A stretch of DNA of 64,000 nt from Kiritimatiellia bacterium (lineage in GTDB: Bacteria > Verrucomicrobiota > Kiritimatiellia > RFP12 > UBA1067). Under the pieces are notes generated by a model that had not been told where the DNA came from, did not search any database, and saw only the letters and a list, made by a program, of their open reading frames with translations. Positions 17,883 through 26,726 of the stretch are shown here, in pieces. Location of the stretch: NCBI GenBank assembly GCA_017447805.1, contig JAFSMR010000019.1, positions 1 through 64,000 of the forward strand, given 5' to 3'. A program made the translations under genes and the position numbers. Within the stretch, counting starts at the first letter, position 1. Each line of letters starts with the position of its first letter.

Positions 17883-18569
17883 TTAATACCAAGTTTCCGG
17901 AACCCAAATTACATCGCCAGATGTAAGGACCAAATCTTTGTCGATTCGACCATCTTTGCCGATTTCATCTATATTTACGATGAATTTGGTCTGTTTACCC
18001 TCTTTATCGCACCGCGTAATCTGGACATTGCGGTGATCGGCGAATGGCTTCAGGCCGCCGGCTATTTGAATTACCTTCATTAGGGTAAGATCCTTGGTCG
18101 ATGGCATGTTTACGGGGCCGGGGCTCGATACTTCGCCAAGAATCATAACCGTTCCCCATGGGCTGACAGAAGCCGAGCGCGCATCGAATGGCGCAAAAGT
18201 CACCATAATCTGGGGCTGCTTATAATATACGGAATAGACCTGAACGAGTTTATCTTTCAACTCCTCAAGGGTGAGGCCATCGCAATGGACGGGCTCCTGC
18301 AACAAAAGCGGTAAAACTATATCGCCAGTCTGGTCGACCTGCACATTCATCGTCGTTGGCGTCTGGGAACTTATACCTACCTGGACGACTAACGAAACGC
18401 CAACCCTGACGCGCGGTTTTCCGTCAAAATACGTCGCAGCGAAATCTGGAGCGATTGGCTCTGGCTTGCCATTGACAATGTCTGAAAAAATCTCTGTAAT
18501 CGTCGCACACCCGCCTAGCATCACGCCAGCGAGCGCAAAAAACACAAATTTAAGGCACAATCTACCCAT
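17883..18569 (-). CDS. Short Wza-like outer-membrane polysaccharide export (OPX) lipoprotein
   Basis: 228 residues. The lipobox LGGC (Cys21) marks an outer-membrane lipoprotein. A Poly_export domain follows (VGVSLVVQVG ... VDQTGDIVLPLL ... LTLEELKDKL), then one SLBB-like domain (VMILGEVSSPGPVNMP ... IQIAGGLKPFAD) ending at GDVIWVPETWY. It stops there, so it lacks the C-terminal helix that forms the outer-membrane pore in E. coli Wza. A dedicated barrel protein is encoded two genes on, consistent with a split OPX/barrel exporter. The start codon lies 10 bases from a -10 box, so the message is probably leaderless. Confidence 0.88.
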   Translation of the reverse strand: MGRLCLKFVFFALAGVMLGGCATITEIFSDIVNGKPEPIAPDFAATYFDGKPRVRVGVSLVVQVGISSQTPTTMNVQVDQTGDIVLPLLLQEPVHCDGLTLEELKDKLVQVYSVYYKQPQIMVTFAPFDARSASVSPWGTVMILGEVSSPGPVNMPSTKDLTLMKVIQIAGGLKPFADHRNVQITRCDKEGKQTKFIVNIDEIGKDGRIDKDLVLTSGDVIWVPETWY

Positions 18570-18579
18570 TTCGTCGGAT

Positions 18580-18609
18580 ATTATACACTATCTTAGGTTC
18601 CTAAGTCAA
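18580..18609 (-). promoter_or_regulatory. Promoter of the exopolysaccharide operon, inside the end of tsaE
   Basis: On the minus strand TTGACT (604-609 of this kilobase) and TATAAT (18580-18585) are 18 bases apart, the best-matching hexamer pair on this strand. The ATG of the OPX gene follows after 10 bases. The -35 element overlaps the tsaE coding sequence, so the exopolysaccharide genes can be transcribed independently of the upstream housekeeping genes. Confidence 0.7.
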
Positions 18610-19054
18610 TAGTGATTCTTCGTTTTTCTTCAAATTCTTTATCGTATGCAAATCTTATATGGTAGGCATTTTGGGGGATTAACGAGCCTGCGCGCTCCGG
18701 CCATTCAACAGCAATAATAGCGCCTCTAGCTAAATATTCATCCCATCCGATTGCTTCGACATCCTCTTCACCGCCAAGTCGATATAAATCCATGTGCACT
18801 AACAAGAGCGGCTCATCGTCGCATGCACTCGTTTGCGAGGCCGTTCGCAAATGTTCGCGGACAATGCAAAATGTCGGTGATGTCACGCGCCCTGCGACCC
18901 CGAGGGCCGCCGCGAGGCCCTGTATAAAGGTAGTCTTACCCGCCCCAAGCTCACCTTCTAGGCAAATGATATCGCCCCTTTTCAGCTCTTGAGCGAATTT
19001 TGCCGCGAGGCGCCAAGTTTCTTCAACGCTAGATGTTTCAAATAAGCCCTTCAT
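18593..19054 (-). CDS. tsaE: tRNA t6A biosynthesis ATPase TsaE
   Basis: 153 residues, usual length. The P-loop GELGAGKT at 34-41, then TSPTF and HMDLYRL, are the TsaE signature, and VEWPER lies in the C-terminal part. TsaE drives the TsaBCDE complex that makes N6-threonylcarbamoyladenosine at tRNA position 37. Its start overlaps the dehydrogenase stop by 17 bases. The partner genes are not in the window. Confidence 0.95.
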   Translation of the reverse strand: MKGLFETSSVEETWRLAAKFAQELKRGDIICLEGELGAGKTTFIQGLAAALGVAGRVTSPTFCIVREHLRTASQTSACDDEPLLLVHMDLYRLGGEEDVEAIGWDEYLARGAIIAVEWPERAGSLIPQNAYHIRFAYDKEFEEKRRITIDLGT

Positions 19055-19970
19055 GTTTCAATTCATCCATCGCCATCTTTATATATTGTGGAGAAAATGC
19101 ACTAGAATGTGGCATTTTTATTAAATTTGGTATACTATTGGGTTCTCTTAAACCAAATAGCCAACCTTCACACGCTTCTTTACCAGGATTTAACTGGGTT
19201 GGTTCGTTTTTAAATACATCCAAATAAGCGCCGGCGAGGCGATTAGCGCAAAGTGCCTCTGCGAGGGCCTCTTCATCTATTGCATTGCCGCGACCGATAT
19301 TCACCACTACGGCTCTTGGGGGCAAAAGCGCTATTTTCTTAGAGTCGAGAAAATCGTCTGTTCCGGTGTCGCTAGGAAGCGCGAGTATAAACCAATCGGC
19401 TTTCTTCAGGGCTTTGGGCAATTCCTTGATGTTCTTTCTCGTGAAGCCTTCCACCTCAATGCCGATTTGCGAAAGTTTTTCTCCAATAGCCTTGCCTATC
19501 TTACCGTATCCGGCGATTACCGCCCGCGTGCCAGCTACAGTAAAGCAATCGCCGCCTAGCCAACTGCGAGGCCAAATTCCGCTTTTGGGAGGCGTGCGGA
19601 AAAATCCTCTCGCCCATCCAAGACAAAACGCCGCTACCGACTCTGCGATAATCGAACCATGGAAGCCGCCAAAATGCACTTTAATGCCATCAGGCGCCTC
19701 TTGCCAGCCTTCTATCAATTCTCTGCCGGCCGCCGGGGTAGCGAGAAGCTGCATTGCGCGCGCTTTTTCGTACCACGCTTTTTTGAAATGCCACGTAAGG
19801 ACATGAGTCGCTTTAGGCAATTCTTTCAGAAATGCACTTTCGGATTTTACTCTTACGATGCTCGAAGTTGCGCCCACGAGCGTTTTCAAGTGCTTAATAT
19901 CGCTCGCATTCGCCCTGAAGCATTCTTCGGGCCAATCAAGCCAAACGAGATAGCGTTTACTATTCGTCAA
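19038..19970 (-). CDS. D-2-hydroxyacid dehydrogenase family protein
   Basis: 310 residues. The NAD-binding motif AGYGKIGKAIG and the catalytic triad are visible: Arg in VNIGRGN, Glu in DVFKNEP, His in MPHSS. The likely reaction is NAD(P)-dependent reduction of a 2-keto acid or the reverse. Substrate cannot be read from sequence; phosphoglycerate, glyoxylate/hydroxypyruvate or lactate-type enzymes all share these motifs. It overlaps the ligase by 11 bases and tsaE by 17. Confidence 0.85.
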   Translation of the reverse strand: MTNSKRYLVWLDWPEECFRANASDIKHLKTLVGATSSIVRVKSESAFLKELPKATHVLTWHFKKAWYEKARAMQLLATPAAGRELIEGWQEAPDGIKVHFGGFHGSIIAESVAAFCLGWARGFFRTPPKSGIWPRSWLGGDCFTVAGTRAVIAGYGKIGKAIGEKLSQIGIEVEGFTRKNIKELPKALKKADWFILALPSDTGTDDFLDSKKIALLPPRAVVVNIGRGNAIDEEALAEALCANRLAGAYLDVFKNEPTQLNPGKEACEGWLFGLREPNSIPNLIKMPHSSAFSPQYIKMAMDELKHEGLI

Positions 19971-21621
19971 GTTTTCCCTTGTATGTTACGCGGCGGACTT
20001 TGCCGACAGAGGTGCGCTCAAGTGGTTCTTTGTAGACTACTACCTTGCGAATTCGCTTGTAATCGGCCATCGTCGCGCTCTTTTCCTGAACTCGCTTGGT
20101 CGTAATCTTTTCGATATCCTCCCACGTAAGAGCTTTATCGTTATAGGTTTCTTTGAACCAATCTTCGTTCGGATATACAATCGCGCCGACTCTCTCGCCA
20201 GGCACCCCGCCTTGTGTATAGCCAATTACGATAATATCCTGCACGCACGGATCTTTAGATACGATATTTTCCACTTCTTCAGGATATATGTTCTTGCCTT
20301 CACGGTTTACGATAAGCGCTTTTTTGCGTCCGCGGATTGTAATAAACCCTTCCTCATCCATGCTCGCGAGGTCTCCCGTCGCAAACCATTCGCCATCGAA
20401 AGCTTCCTTCGTAGCCTTTTCGTTATGGAAATAACCTTTCATGACGATTGGGCCTTTAATCTGCAATTCGCCAACCCCGCTATCGTTCTTATCGGCAAGG
20501 CGAACCTCAACGCCTTTGCAAGGTCTGCCGATTGTGCCGATTCTCTTGGAATCGTAATTCGTAACGGAAACGACCGGCGAACATTCCGTTAGACCATATC
20601 CCTCGAGGAATTTTACGTGAATGCGCTTAAAGCCTTCAAGCACATGTTTTGGACACGGCGCGCCACCAGTGATTATGCAGCGAAGTCTGCCGCCGAGTTT
20701 GCGTCTGACCGAATGCCATACCAATCCCCTAAGGCCAATCTTCAACAAGAACTGCGCAAGTTTCGAAGCGGCAATTCCATCTTCAAGCTTATCATGAAGC
20801 TTCTCTGCGAGCAAAGGAACAGCCATAATAACGCTCGGTCTTAAGATATTTATATCGCGTCCAACCGTTCTTAACGATTCTACGAACAGCAAATCCAGCC
20901 CTAGGCGCAATGAAAGCACGAGGTTCGCAGTAAAACTGAAAGCGTGGAAGAGAGGCAGAACGACGAGGAGCGAATCTGTTTCATCCACAGAGATGCCAAA
21001 TGTCGCGAGCGCTCCATCTATATCGCTTGAGAAATTATGGTGTGTGAGCATCGCCCCTTTGGGCTTGCCAGTTGTTCCGGAGGTATAGATTATGGAAGCG
21101 ACGTCATCTTCTTTGGCGACATTTGCGTCATACCAATCCCCGCCGCCCGATACGCGAAGCTTCTCTAGACCAACCACCGCAACGTCCCCGATTTTCTGTC
21201 CTTCAAAGATGATTCCATCGATAATCACAATCGCGCGCAGCTTCGGAAGCTTCGGCGCTAGATTCATCATCATGCGCAAATGCGACTTATCGGTAGTGAC
21301 AACCGCAGCCTCGGAATCGGCGAGTATGAACTCGACCTCTTCTTCACGCAACTTCGGGTCTAGCGGCACAACTGAAACCCCCGCGCCCGAAAGTGCGAGG
21401 TAAGTTTCAATCCATACTGGCGAGTTCGGGAGTATGATCGCAGCATTATCTTGACCGCACTTGAGCGCAAAGCGAGTCCCGAAGCCTTCCGCATAGTCGC
21501 GCACACGCGCAAGCACTTCGCGCCACGTACGACTGCGCCAGGTCTTATCTTCGTTCCATGTGAACGCCCGGCGCTCGCCAAAGCGCCTTGCAGTTTCTTC
21601 CAACATTGCTCGAAGCGTCAT
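19960..21621 (-). CDS. AMP-forming long-chain acyl-CoA (or acyl-ACP) ligase
   Basis: 553 residues. The adenylate-forming signature YTSGTTGKPKG, GYGLTECSPVVS and the hinge region ATGDLASMDEEGF place it among long-chain fatty acid ligases; the C-terminal lysine lies near RTSVGKVRR. It activates a fatty acid with ATP. The frame is open six codons upstream, but AAGAAGGGA lies 6 bases before the ATG at 21621, so that start is chosen. First gene of the ligase-dehydrogenase-tsaE operon. CoA or ACP as acceptor is not resolved. Confidence 0.9.
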   Translation of the reverse strand: MTLRAMLEETARRFGERRAFTWNEDKTWRSRTWREVLARVRDYAEGFGTRFALKCGQDNAAIILPNSPVWIETYLALSGAGVSVVPLDPKLREEEVEFILADSEAAVVTTDKSHLRMMMNLAPKLPKLRAIVIIDGIIFEGQKIGDVAVVGLEKLRVSGGGDWYDANVAKEDDVASIIYTSGTTGKPKGAMLTHHNFSSDIDGALATFGISVDETDSLLVVLPLFHAFSFTANLVLSLRLGLDLLFVESLRTVGRDINILRPSVIMAVPLLAEKLHDKLEDGIAASKLAQFLLKIGLRGLVWHSVRRKLGGRLRCIITGGAPCPKHVLEGFKRIHVKFLEGYGLTECSPVVSVTNYDSKRIGTIGRPCKGVEVRLADKNDSGVGELQIKGPIVMKGYFHNEKATKEAFDGEWFATGDLASMDEEGFITIRGRKKALIVNREGKNIYPEEVENIVSKDPCVQDIIVIGYTQGGVPGERVGAIVYPNEDWFKETYNDKALTWEDIEKITTKRVQEKSATMADYKRIRKVVVYKEPLERTSVGKVRRVTYKGKLDE

Positions 21622-21665
21622 ATAAATCCCTTCTTCCAAATACTTCTAAAGCCGTTTTCGCCACT

Positions 21666-21671
21666 ATTATA
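21666..21671 (-). promoter_or_regulatory. Extended -10 promoter of the acyl-CoA ligase operon
   Basis: Minus-strand TGA-TATAAT preceded by an AAAATT tract, about 45 bases before the ligase start. No convincing -35 hexamer. Confidence 0.55.
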
Positions 21672-21749
21672 TCAAATTTTTCGGCGTTTGTGTTGACGCA
21701 ATTGCGATTTTTGTCAAATTGTTTCTTTTATGTTTTTCATCATTGCCCC

Positions 21750-21778
21750 TAGACCGGACCGAAGAAATATGGTAAAAT
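21750..21778 (+). promoter_or_regulatory. Promoter of the secreted Thr/Pro-linker protein
   Basis: TAGACC (21750-21755), a 17-base spacer and TAAAAT (21773-21778) with TGG directly before it. It predicts an mRNA leader of about 85 bases, which holds a 5-bp stem (TGCCG/CGGCA) and a possible six-codon leader ORF overlapping the gene start. Confidence 0.55.
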
Positions 21779-21868
21779 TCCAACCGAAAATACTTTTGCC
21801 GGCAATGCCACCTGTGACGGCAGAGGGGAACGATAAATTGGCGGCGCATACATGAAAGGCGAAAAATT

Positions 21869-22456
21869 ATGAAAACAATGAAAGCAATCGCAATTTTTAG
21901 CACGTGCCTCGCACTCGCTATTCAAACTGCTCGCGCAGATGCAATAGATAACGCGCTAAAAGCCCTGGCCGACGCGACCGAACAGATAAATCAGCTGAAT
22001 ACGGCTATCTCTAATGCAACCGTTAATGCAAAATCGGCAACAACGACTACCCCAACGGCTACAACCCCGGCGACAACGCCCTCAACAACAACTCCTGCAC
22101 CGACAACGACTCCTGCGGTGACCACAACCGATACTACAGCACCTGGCGATGTTGCGCTAAAAGTCCTCGCCTATATGCAATCTGATACACCCCCGACCCT
22201 TGCACAATTGTGCGAAGTTTGCACAGATGAAACCGCCGCCTTTCTTACAATGGCTCTCAAAGAAATGGATGATGACGAGCGCGCCGAAATGAAGAAGGCT
22301 AAATTTTCCGTAGTCGATACAAAAATCGATGGTGACAAAGCAGATGTTACACTTCGCGCGACTACAACTGATGAAGATGGCGAAGTAGAAGAAGACGACG
22401 AAACCTTCACCCTTGTAAAATCAAACGGAAAGTGGAAGGCATCCTTCGATAAATAG
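21869..22456 (+). CDS. Secreted protein with Thr/Pro linker and C-terminal DUF4878-like domain
   Basis: 195 residues. Signal peptide (IAIFSTCLALAIQTARA) with cleavage likely near residue 24; a helical stretch to about 50; a Thr/Pro/Ala linker from about 57 to 92; then a compact alpha/beta domain of about 100 residues resembling NTF2-like DUF4878 proteins (TLRATTTDEDGE, LVKSNGKWKASF). The role is unknown. It is monocistronic, with its own promoter upstream and convergent to the sulfatase gene. The domain resemblance is by eye and uncertain. Confidence 0.72.
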   Translation: MKTMKAIAIFSTCLALAIQTARADAIDNALKALADATEQINQLNTAISNATVNAKSATTTTPTATTPATTPSTTTPAPTTTPAVTTTDTTAPGDVALKVLAYMQSDTPPTLAQLCEVCTDETAAFLTMALKEMDDDERAEMKKAKFSVVDTKIDGDKADVTLRATTTDEDGEVEEDDETFTLVKSNGKWKASFDK

Positions 22457-22498
22457 CATTTTCTGCGCCGAGGAACACGGCGATCCATGATAACTGAA

Positions 22499-22565
22499 TT
22501 TATAGCTGCGTCTTACGGCGCAGCTATAAAACCAAGCTTCTAAACCGCTAAACTGCGATTTAGCG
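22499..22565. terminator. Paired hairpins between convergent genes
   Basis: A perfect 12-bp stem (22499-22510 with 22519-22530, loop of 8) lies 42 bases after the secreted-protein stop. A second 7-bp stem (CGCTAAA at 546-552 with TTTAGCG at 559-565 of this kilobase) abuts the sulfatase stop. Neither has a proper U-tract, so termination is inferred from position between convergent genes. Confidence 0.55.
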
Positions 22566-22567
22566 CC

Positions 22568-24154
22568 CTACAGCGAATACTCGGAGCAATTGGAATATTG
22601 GTCTGTATCGCCGTATTTGCTACGCAGCCTCACAAGAGCTTGCATAAGTTCACCGATCCGTTTTGCGCAGGTGGGGTCGGTGAAACGATTTTCCAGCTCC
22701 TCGGGGTCTTTGACGATATTGAAATATTCCCATTCATTACGCTTGTAATAGAAAACAAGCTTATCTGTTTTCGTCCTCACGCCAAACCAAGCAGCTGTCG
22801 CGTGCTCGCCACCTTCCACATAATAGCGGCAATAGCATTCATCACGCCAATTATCCGGGGTAGCGCCCTTCATATTGCCAAGGAACGATTCACCCTGCAT
22901 TTCCTCAGGCTTCGCGGCTCCGGCGATATCGAGGAATGTAGGCGCAAAATCAATATTTGCAATCAAATCTTCATTTACGCTACCTGCGCGAATTATCTCG
23001 GGACATCGTGCGATGAATGGCATTTTGAGCGTTTCTTCCATGATAAAGCGTTTGTCGTAAAGACCGTGGTCCCCTAGGAAGAATCCTTGGTCGGAAGTAT
23101 AGATTACGAGCGTTTTGCGATCTAGCCCCTTTGCCCTAAGATATTGCATCATCTCGCCTACTGAATCGTCGACAGACTGCACGCACGCAAGATAATCTTG
23201 CATATATCTCAAGTAGCTAAGCGCGGTTTTGGCTCTATCATCCATACCCTCTGGCCAATCATCGATATATCTGCCCTGCTCATCTTTCTTGCCTTTGTAA
23301 ATTTTGCCCTCGAACTCGAAGATTCTACCGTGCGAGAAAAATTCCGCAAGCTTCAAATCGAGTCCAGGTCTCATGTGCCTAAGTAAAGTCATCGCCGTAG
23401 TCTTTATAGGACTTGCCCGGCCTTCCCACTTATCGAAAATCGTCGAAGGAAGAGGAATATCCTCTAAAGTCTTCGCCCTGAATACATCACGATATTTTGC
23501 GCTTGGTATCCAATTGCGATGCGGCGCTTTATGATGCATCATCATATAAAAAGGCTTTCCAGAAGAAAGCGCGGTATCGAGGACCGACTTGCAGACTTTA
23601 GTTATGTTTTCAGTAGCATATTCGCCGGGGAAAGATACTCTGCCTATCGAACCATCCTCTTGCCTTGTCCAAAACCATGGGTCATTGTATACGCCCTGAT
23701 TTTCGTAGACCATCCATTTATCCCAATCGGAATTTCTGATTGAAGCTGGGCCCCCGCAATGCCATTTGCCGATAAATGAAGTATAGTAACCCGCATCTTT
23801 CATATATCCGCCGATTGTTTCGATTTCAGGCGAAATCGAATTGAATACCGGAACTCCATTTTTGTGGCTGTATCTTCCAGTTAGAATACCGGCTCTCGAA
23901 GGCGTGCAGATAGGATTAGTGCAAAGGACATCGGTAAAAAGCATCCCTTCCTTCGCAAGTCGATCTAGATTAGGAGTATTATTTACCTTGCTGCCGTAAG
24001 CAGATATCGCATGTGCCGCGTGGTCATCTGTCATTATGAAAAGAATATTCAATCTATTATCTGCCGCGAGATGGAATAATTCCTGCGCGCTGGAAGATAA
24101 CATAAGCGCGCCAGCGCCTGCACCCGTGAGGAATTGCCGTCTTGTAGTTTTCAT
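22568..24154 (-). CDS. Tat-exported sulfatase
   Basis: 528 residues. A twin-arginine signal (TTRRQFLTGAGAGALML) is followed by the alkaline-phosphatase-like sulfatase fold: metal ligands Asp43-Asp44 in MTDDHAAH and the formylglycine site Cys83-Thr-Pro-Ser-Arg87 with downstream LTGR. The Cys type needs an anaerobic sulfatase-maturing enzyme, not present here. It should desulfate carbohydrate sulfate esters such as mucin or glycosaminoglycan fragments in the periplasm. Substrate specificity cannot be read. It lies two bases before rsmE on the same strand but is functionally unrelated. Confidence 0.93.
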   Translation of the reverse strand: MKTTRRQFLTGAGAGALMLSSSAQELFHLAADNRLNILFIMTDDHAAHAISAYGSKVNNTPNLDRLAKEGMLFTDVLCTNPICTPSRAGILTGRYSHKNGVPVFNSISPEIETIGGYMKDAGYYTSFIGKWHCGGPASIRNSDWDKWMVYENQGVYNDPWFWTRQEDGSIGRVSFPGEYATENITKVCKSVLDTALSSGKPFYMMMHHKAPHRNWIPSAKYRDVFRAKTLEDIPLPSTIFDKWEGRASPIKTTAMTLLRHMRPGLDLKLAEFFSHGRIFEFEGKIYKGKKDEQGRYIDDWPEGMDDRAKTALSYLRYMQDYLACVQSVDDSVGEMMQYLRAKGLDRKTLVIYTSDQGFFLGDHGLYDKRFIMEETLKMPFIARCPEIIRAGSVNEDLIANIDFAPTFLDIAGAAKPEEMQGESFLGNMKGATPDNWRDECYCRYYVEGGEHATAAWFGVRTKTDKLVFYYKRNEWEYFNIVKDPEELENRFTDPTCAKRIGELMQALVRLRSKYGDTDQYSNCSEYSL

Positions 24155-24155
24155 A

Positions 24156-24911
24156 TTATCGTTCCCCTTTTGAAATTTTCTTGTCTAAAATTGCCGTTAT
24201 TGCGGATAATGCGAATATTGCGGCCGTTTCGGCCCGCAAAACGAGTTTCCCGAAATTCGTGGCCTTCGCCCTTTTGAGAAGTTCCTCTAGTTCTTGCGCG
24301 GTAAAATCACCCTCTGGACCTATGAATGCCGCGATGGGCCGCGTATCATCTAGGGTTATTCCTTCCAAAGCCGATGCCAAAGGCTCGCTTGGTTCATCTG
24401 TAAGTGCACCGGCAAAGCACTCGGTTTTAGAAACCATTTCGAGAGCTTCTTTAAAATCGACCGCTTCGCAAATTTCAGGAATGAATAGAGCGCTAGATTG
24501 CCGCGAAGCATCTTCTGCGATTCTAAGCCATCTCTCTCGCTTCGCCTTTCGTTCGTCCTTGGGTAATCTGACAATGGTCCTTTCCGAAATAACAGGGATT
24601 ATTTTCGTTGCCCCAAGCTCGGTCGCTTTCTCGATTGTCCAATCCCATCGCGAACCTTTCGTTACGCAAGCAAATAGATGAACGGCTCTTCGTTTTGTTC
24701 GCTCGGCGCGGAAGTCTTCCAATTCACCGGCAGCGACAAGCCTATCACCTATTGCTTCATAGCGATAAATCCTTTTAAGCCCATGGCCGTCGAATAGCTC
24801 GATTACCTCAAAATCTTTAGGTCTGATTACATGCAAATGCCTAGCCGAACTTTTATCCAACTCGGCTACATCCCTCCCTAAAGAGGCGGAATCGACCAAA
24901 ATCCTATGCAT
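24156..24911 (-). CDS. rsmE: 16S rRNA m3U1498 methyltransferase RsmE
   Basis: 251 residues, usual length. Starts MHRILVDS, with the RsmE N-terminal PUA-like barrel and the SPOUT knot motifs near the C-terminus: IGPEGDFT and VLRAETAAIFAL. It methylates N3 of U1498 in 16S rRNA. An open frame continues seven codons upstream from a TTG, but those codons contain the -10 box, so the ATG at 24911 is chosen. The leader is then only a few bases. First gene of a two-gene unit with the sulfatase. Confidence 0.94.
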   Translation of the reverse strand: MHRILVDSASLGRDVAELDKSSARHLHVIRPKDFEVIELFDGHGLKRIYRYEAIGDRLVAAGELEDFRAERTKRRAVHLFACVTKGSRWDWTIEKATELGATKIIPVISERTIVRLPKDERKAKRERWLRIAEDASRQSSALFIPEICEAVDFKEALEMVSKTECFAGALTDEPSEPLASALEGITLDDTRPIAAFIGPEGDFTAQELEELLKRAKATNFGKLVLRAETAAIFALSAITAILDKKISKGER

Positions 24912-24922
24912 TTTCAGCGGAT

Positions 24923-24928
24923 ATTTTA
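24923..24928 (-). promoter_or_regulatory. Extended -10 promoter of rsmE
   Basis: Minus-strand AAATTTGG-TAAAAT with 11 bases to the rsmE ATG, giving a leader of roughly 4 bases. No clear -35. Confidence 0.55.
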
Positions 24929-25020
24929 CCAAATTTCTTGCTTAAGGTGTTAGAGAAATTTGTAATTATTTTCTGAGCGCTTCGTGAAGGGATGGGAGAT
25001 GATGAGAAATGAGAGATAAA

Positions 25021-25617
25021 TCAACGGAAGCCTAGGAGCTTATGCAGCTGAACCGATAACGCCCAGCCATCCAATTCGCCAAGCACATCTTTTGCGAGCG
25101 CAAAATCTATTTTGCCATCGCGATCGCATGGCGAAACATAGTAATCTTTCGCCGCGATTTTTCTCTCAATACGCCTGCAAAAATCTATTGCCTCTCGAGA
25201 TGAAGCGACGACCCTTACTTCATCTGCCCTATCTAATCGAAGAGAATCTTCAAATTCTACTTTCGGCGAACAGGCGATATAATCGAGAAAAGCTAGATAT
25301 GGCGCCTCGTCGAAACCCTTGGTGCCATTCGTTTCTATCGCAATCCAATAACCGCGCTCTTTTAGCGCTGCTACGAGATGCTCCATGCCATCGCGAAAAG
25401 TCGGCTCGCCACCGGTTAAAATTACGTTCTTTTGAGCAAAGCGAGCAATTTCGGCAAGAAGCTCTTCCAAACTCAAAGAAAAACGCTTGGTAAAATCCGT
25501 ATCGCACCAAGGGCAGGCGAGGTTGCAGAGCGCAAATCGCACGAACACGACCTTGCGCCCTGTATTTCTGCCTTCACCTTGGAGAGAGGCGAAAATTTCT
25601 GCAATTTCGTATATCAA
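25021..25617 (-). CDS. queE: 7-carboxy-7-deazaguanine synthase (radical SAM)
   Basis: 198 residues, typical of compact QueE. The radical SAM cluster ligands are Cys31, Cys35 and Cys38 (CNLACPWC), with FASLQGEG near the start and GGEPTFRDG as the SAM-binding segment. It makes the 7-deazaguanine core of queuosine. Overlaps the kinase stop by four bases and is the last gene of the seven-gene operon from 37346. Other queuosine genes are not in the window. Confidence 0.93.
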   Translation of the reverse strand: MIYEIAEIFASLQGEGRNTGRKVVFVRFALCNLACPWCDTDFTKRFSLSLEELLAEIARFAQKNVILTGGEPTFRDGMEHLVAALKERGYWIAIETNGTKGFDEAPYLAFLDYIACSPKVEFEDSLRLDRADEVRVVASSREAIDFCRRIERKIAAKDYYVSPCDRDGKIDFALAKDVLGELDGWALSVQLHKLLGFR

Positions 25618-26726
25618 AGCTTATTCAAGAAGCCTCTAATAGATCTTTCCCTCGCCTCTACGGATTCGCAAAGCCTAAACTGGACTCTCGCGCGGTTGAG
25701 ATTTTGCTCTGGATGCGAAGTTTTAAAATACACGTTTCCGTTCAGGTAATCCTGGAAGAATCTAAGCCCGAGCTCGAATGGCAACAGTCGGATAGAATCG
25801 AATAGATATGCTCTATCGGCATCTGTCATGAAAGCGCCAGCCTCACGCATATACCCCTTGCAAAACGCCGTAGCCAAATCTTCATCGAAAACTACCTTCG
25901 CAAGATTCGTCTCTTCTTCGCCCGCCGGATTGCAAATCGAACGCAGAGCATCGCCGAAATCGAGATGAATAAGCCCTGGGCTTACGGTATCGAGGTCGAT
26001 CATCGCAGTTCCTTTGCCCGTGACATCATCGATCATGATATTGTTTACTTTCGGGTCGCCGTGGAACATGCGTTTCTTCAATTCGCCCGAGGCTACAGCC
26101 TTTTCGAGACAAAGCGCGAGGTCTCTACGCTCTTCGATGAACCTTGCCATGCGCTTAGCTTCCATGGAACTCGAGAGGAGCTCCTTTGCGCTGTCACGCG
26201 CCAAAACCTCATCGTATTTCGCGAGATATCCGCTCGTGATATGAAAACCAGGTAACGGGTCGGTAAGGACATTTGGATCCATGTCGCTTATGAGATAGTG
26301 GAAATGCCCAAGTGCCGCACCGCATTCCATCGCGTGCTCTGGTCCTTGCGCCACGTCAAACGCGTGCGCGCTCATGATGCGAGTAATGACGCGCCAGACA
26401 TCGCCCTTCTCGTCTGTTACGTAGTCGGCGCCTTCTTTCGTCTTTACGATTCGCGGCATCTGCCATACGCGATCGTCCGTACCAGCCTTCGAATCAGCCT
26501 CGAGCTTTTCATGGCAATGACGAGTTACCTCGTGCATATTATCCATAATAACTTCGGGTTTCGGGAACACATTGCGATTCACCCTCTGCAAAATCACCTG
26601 TGTTTCGGTGAATGTATTGCGATAGATGGCAAGAAATGTATCATTGATGTTTCCATTCCCGAATGGAGTAAGCGAAACAAGCCTTCCCTTGATATTGAAC
26701 TGATTAATGAGTACGGTTAGTTCCAT
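25614..26726 (-). CDS. APH-family sugar kinase, N-acetylhexosamine 1-kinase-like
   Basis: 370 residues of the aminoglycoside/choline kinase fold. The N-terminal FGNGNINDTF loop resembles the GxGHINDTY start of NahK-like N-acetylhexosamine kinases. The catalytic loop is HGDPKVNN and the metal-binding aspartates are in MIDLDTV. A likely reaction is ATP-dependent 1-phosphorylation of GlcNAc/GalNAc released from glycans, which suits the fucosidase, sulfatase and galactosidase in the window. The fold is clear; substrate is inference. Confidence 0.8.
   Translation of the reverse strand: MELTVLINQFNIKGRLVSLTPFGNGNINDTFLAIYRNTFTETQVILQRVNRNVFPKPEVIMDNMHEVTRHCHEKLEADSKAGTDDRVWQMPRIVKTKEGADYVTDEKGDVWRVITRIMSAHAFDVAQGPEHAMECGAALGHFHYLISDMDPNVLTDPLPGFHITSGYLAKYDEVLARDSAKELLSSSMEAKRMARFIEERRDLALCLEKAVASGELKKRMFHGDPKVNNIMIDDVTGKGTAMIDLDTVSPGLIHLDFGDALRSICNPAGEEETNLAKVVFDEDLATAFCKGYMREAGAFMTDADRAYLFDSIRLLPFELGLRFFQDYLNGNVYFKTSHPEQNLNRARVQFRLCESVEARERSIRGFLNKL

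Noticed and set aside
16855-17886. 343-codon open frame antisense to the secreted helical protein
   Set aside because: Covers the real gene in reverse; composition is Arg-rich as expected from reading GC-rich codons backwards.
21779-21868. Riboswitch in the leader of the secreted protein gene
   Set aside because: A short stem and some conserved-looking bases are present, but none of the riboswitch consensus motifs I know matches.
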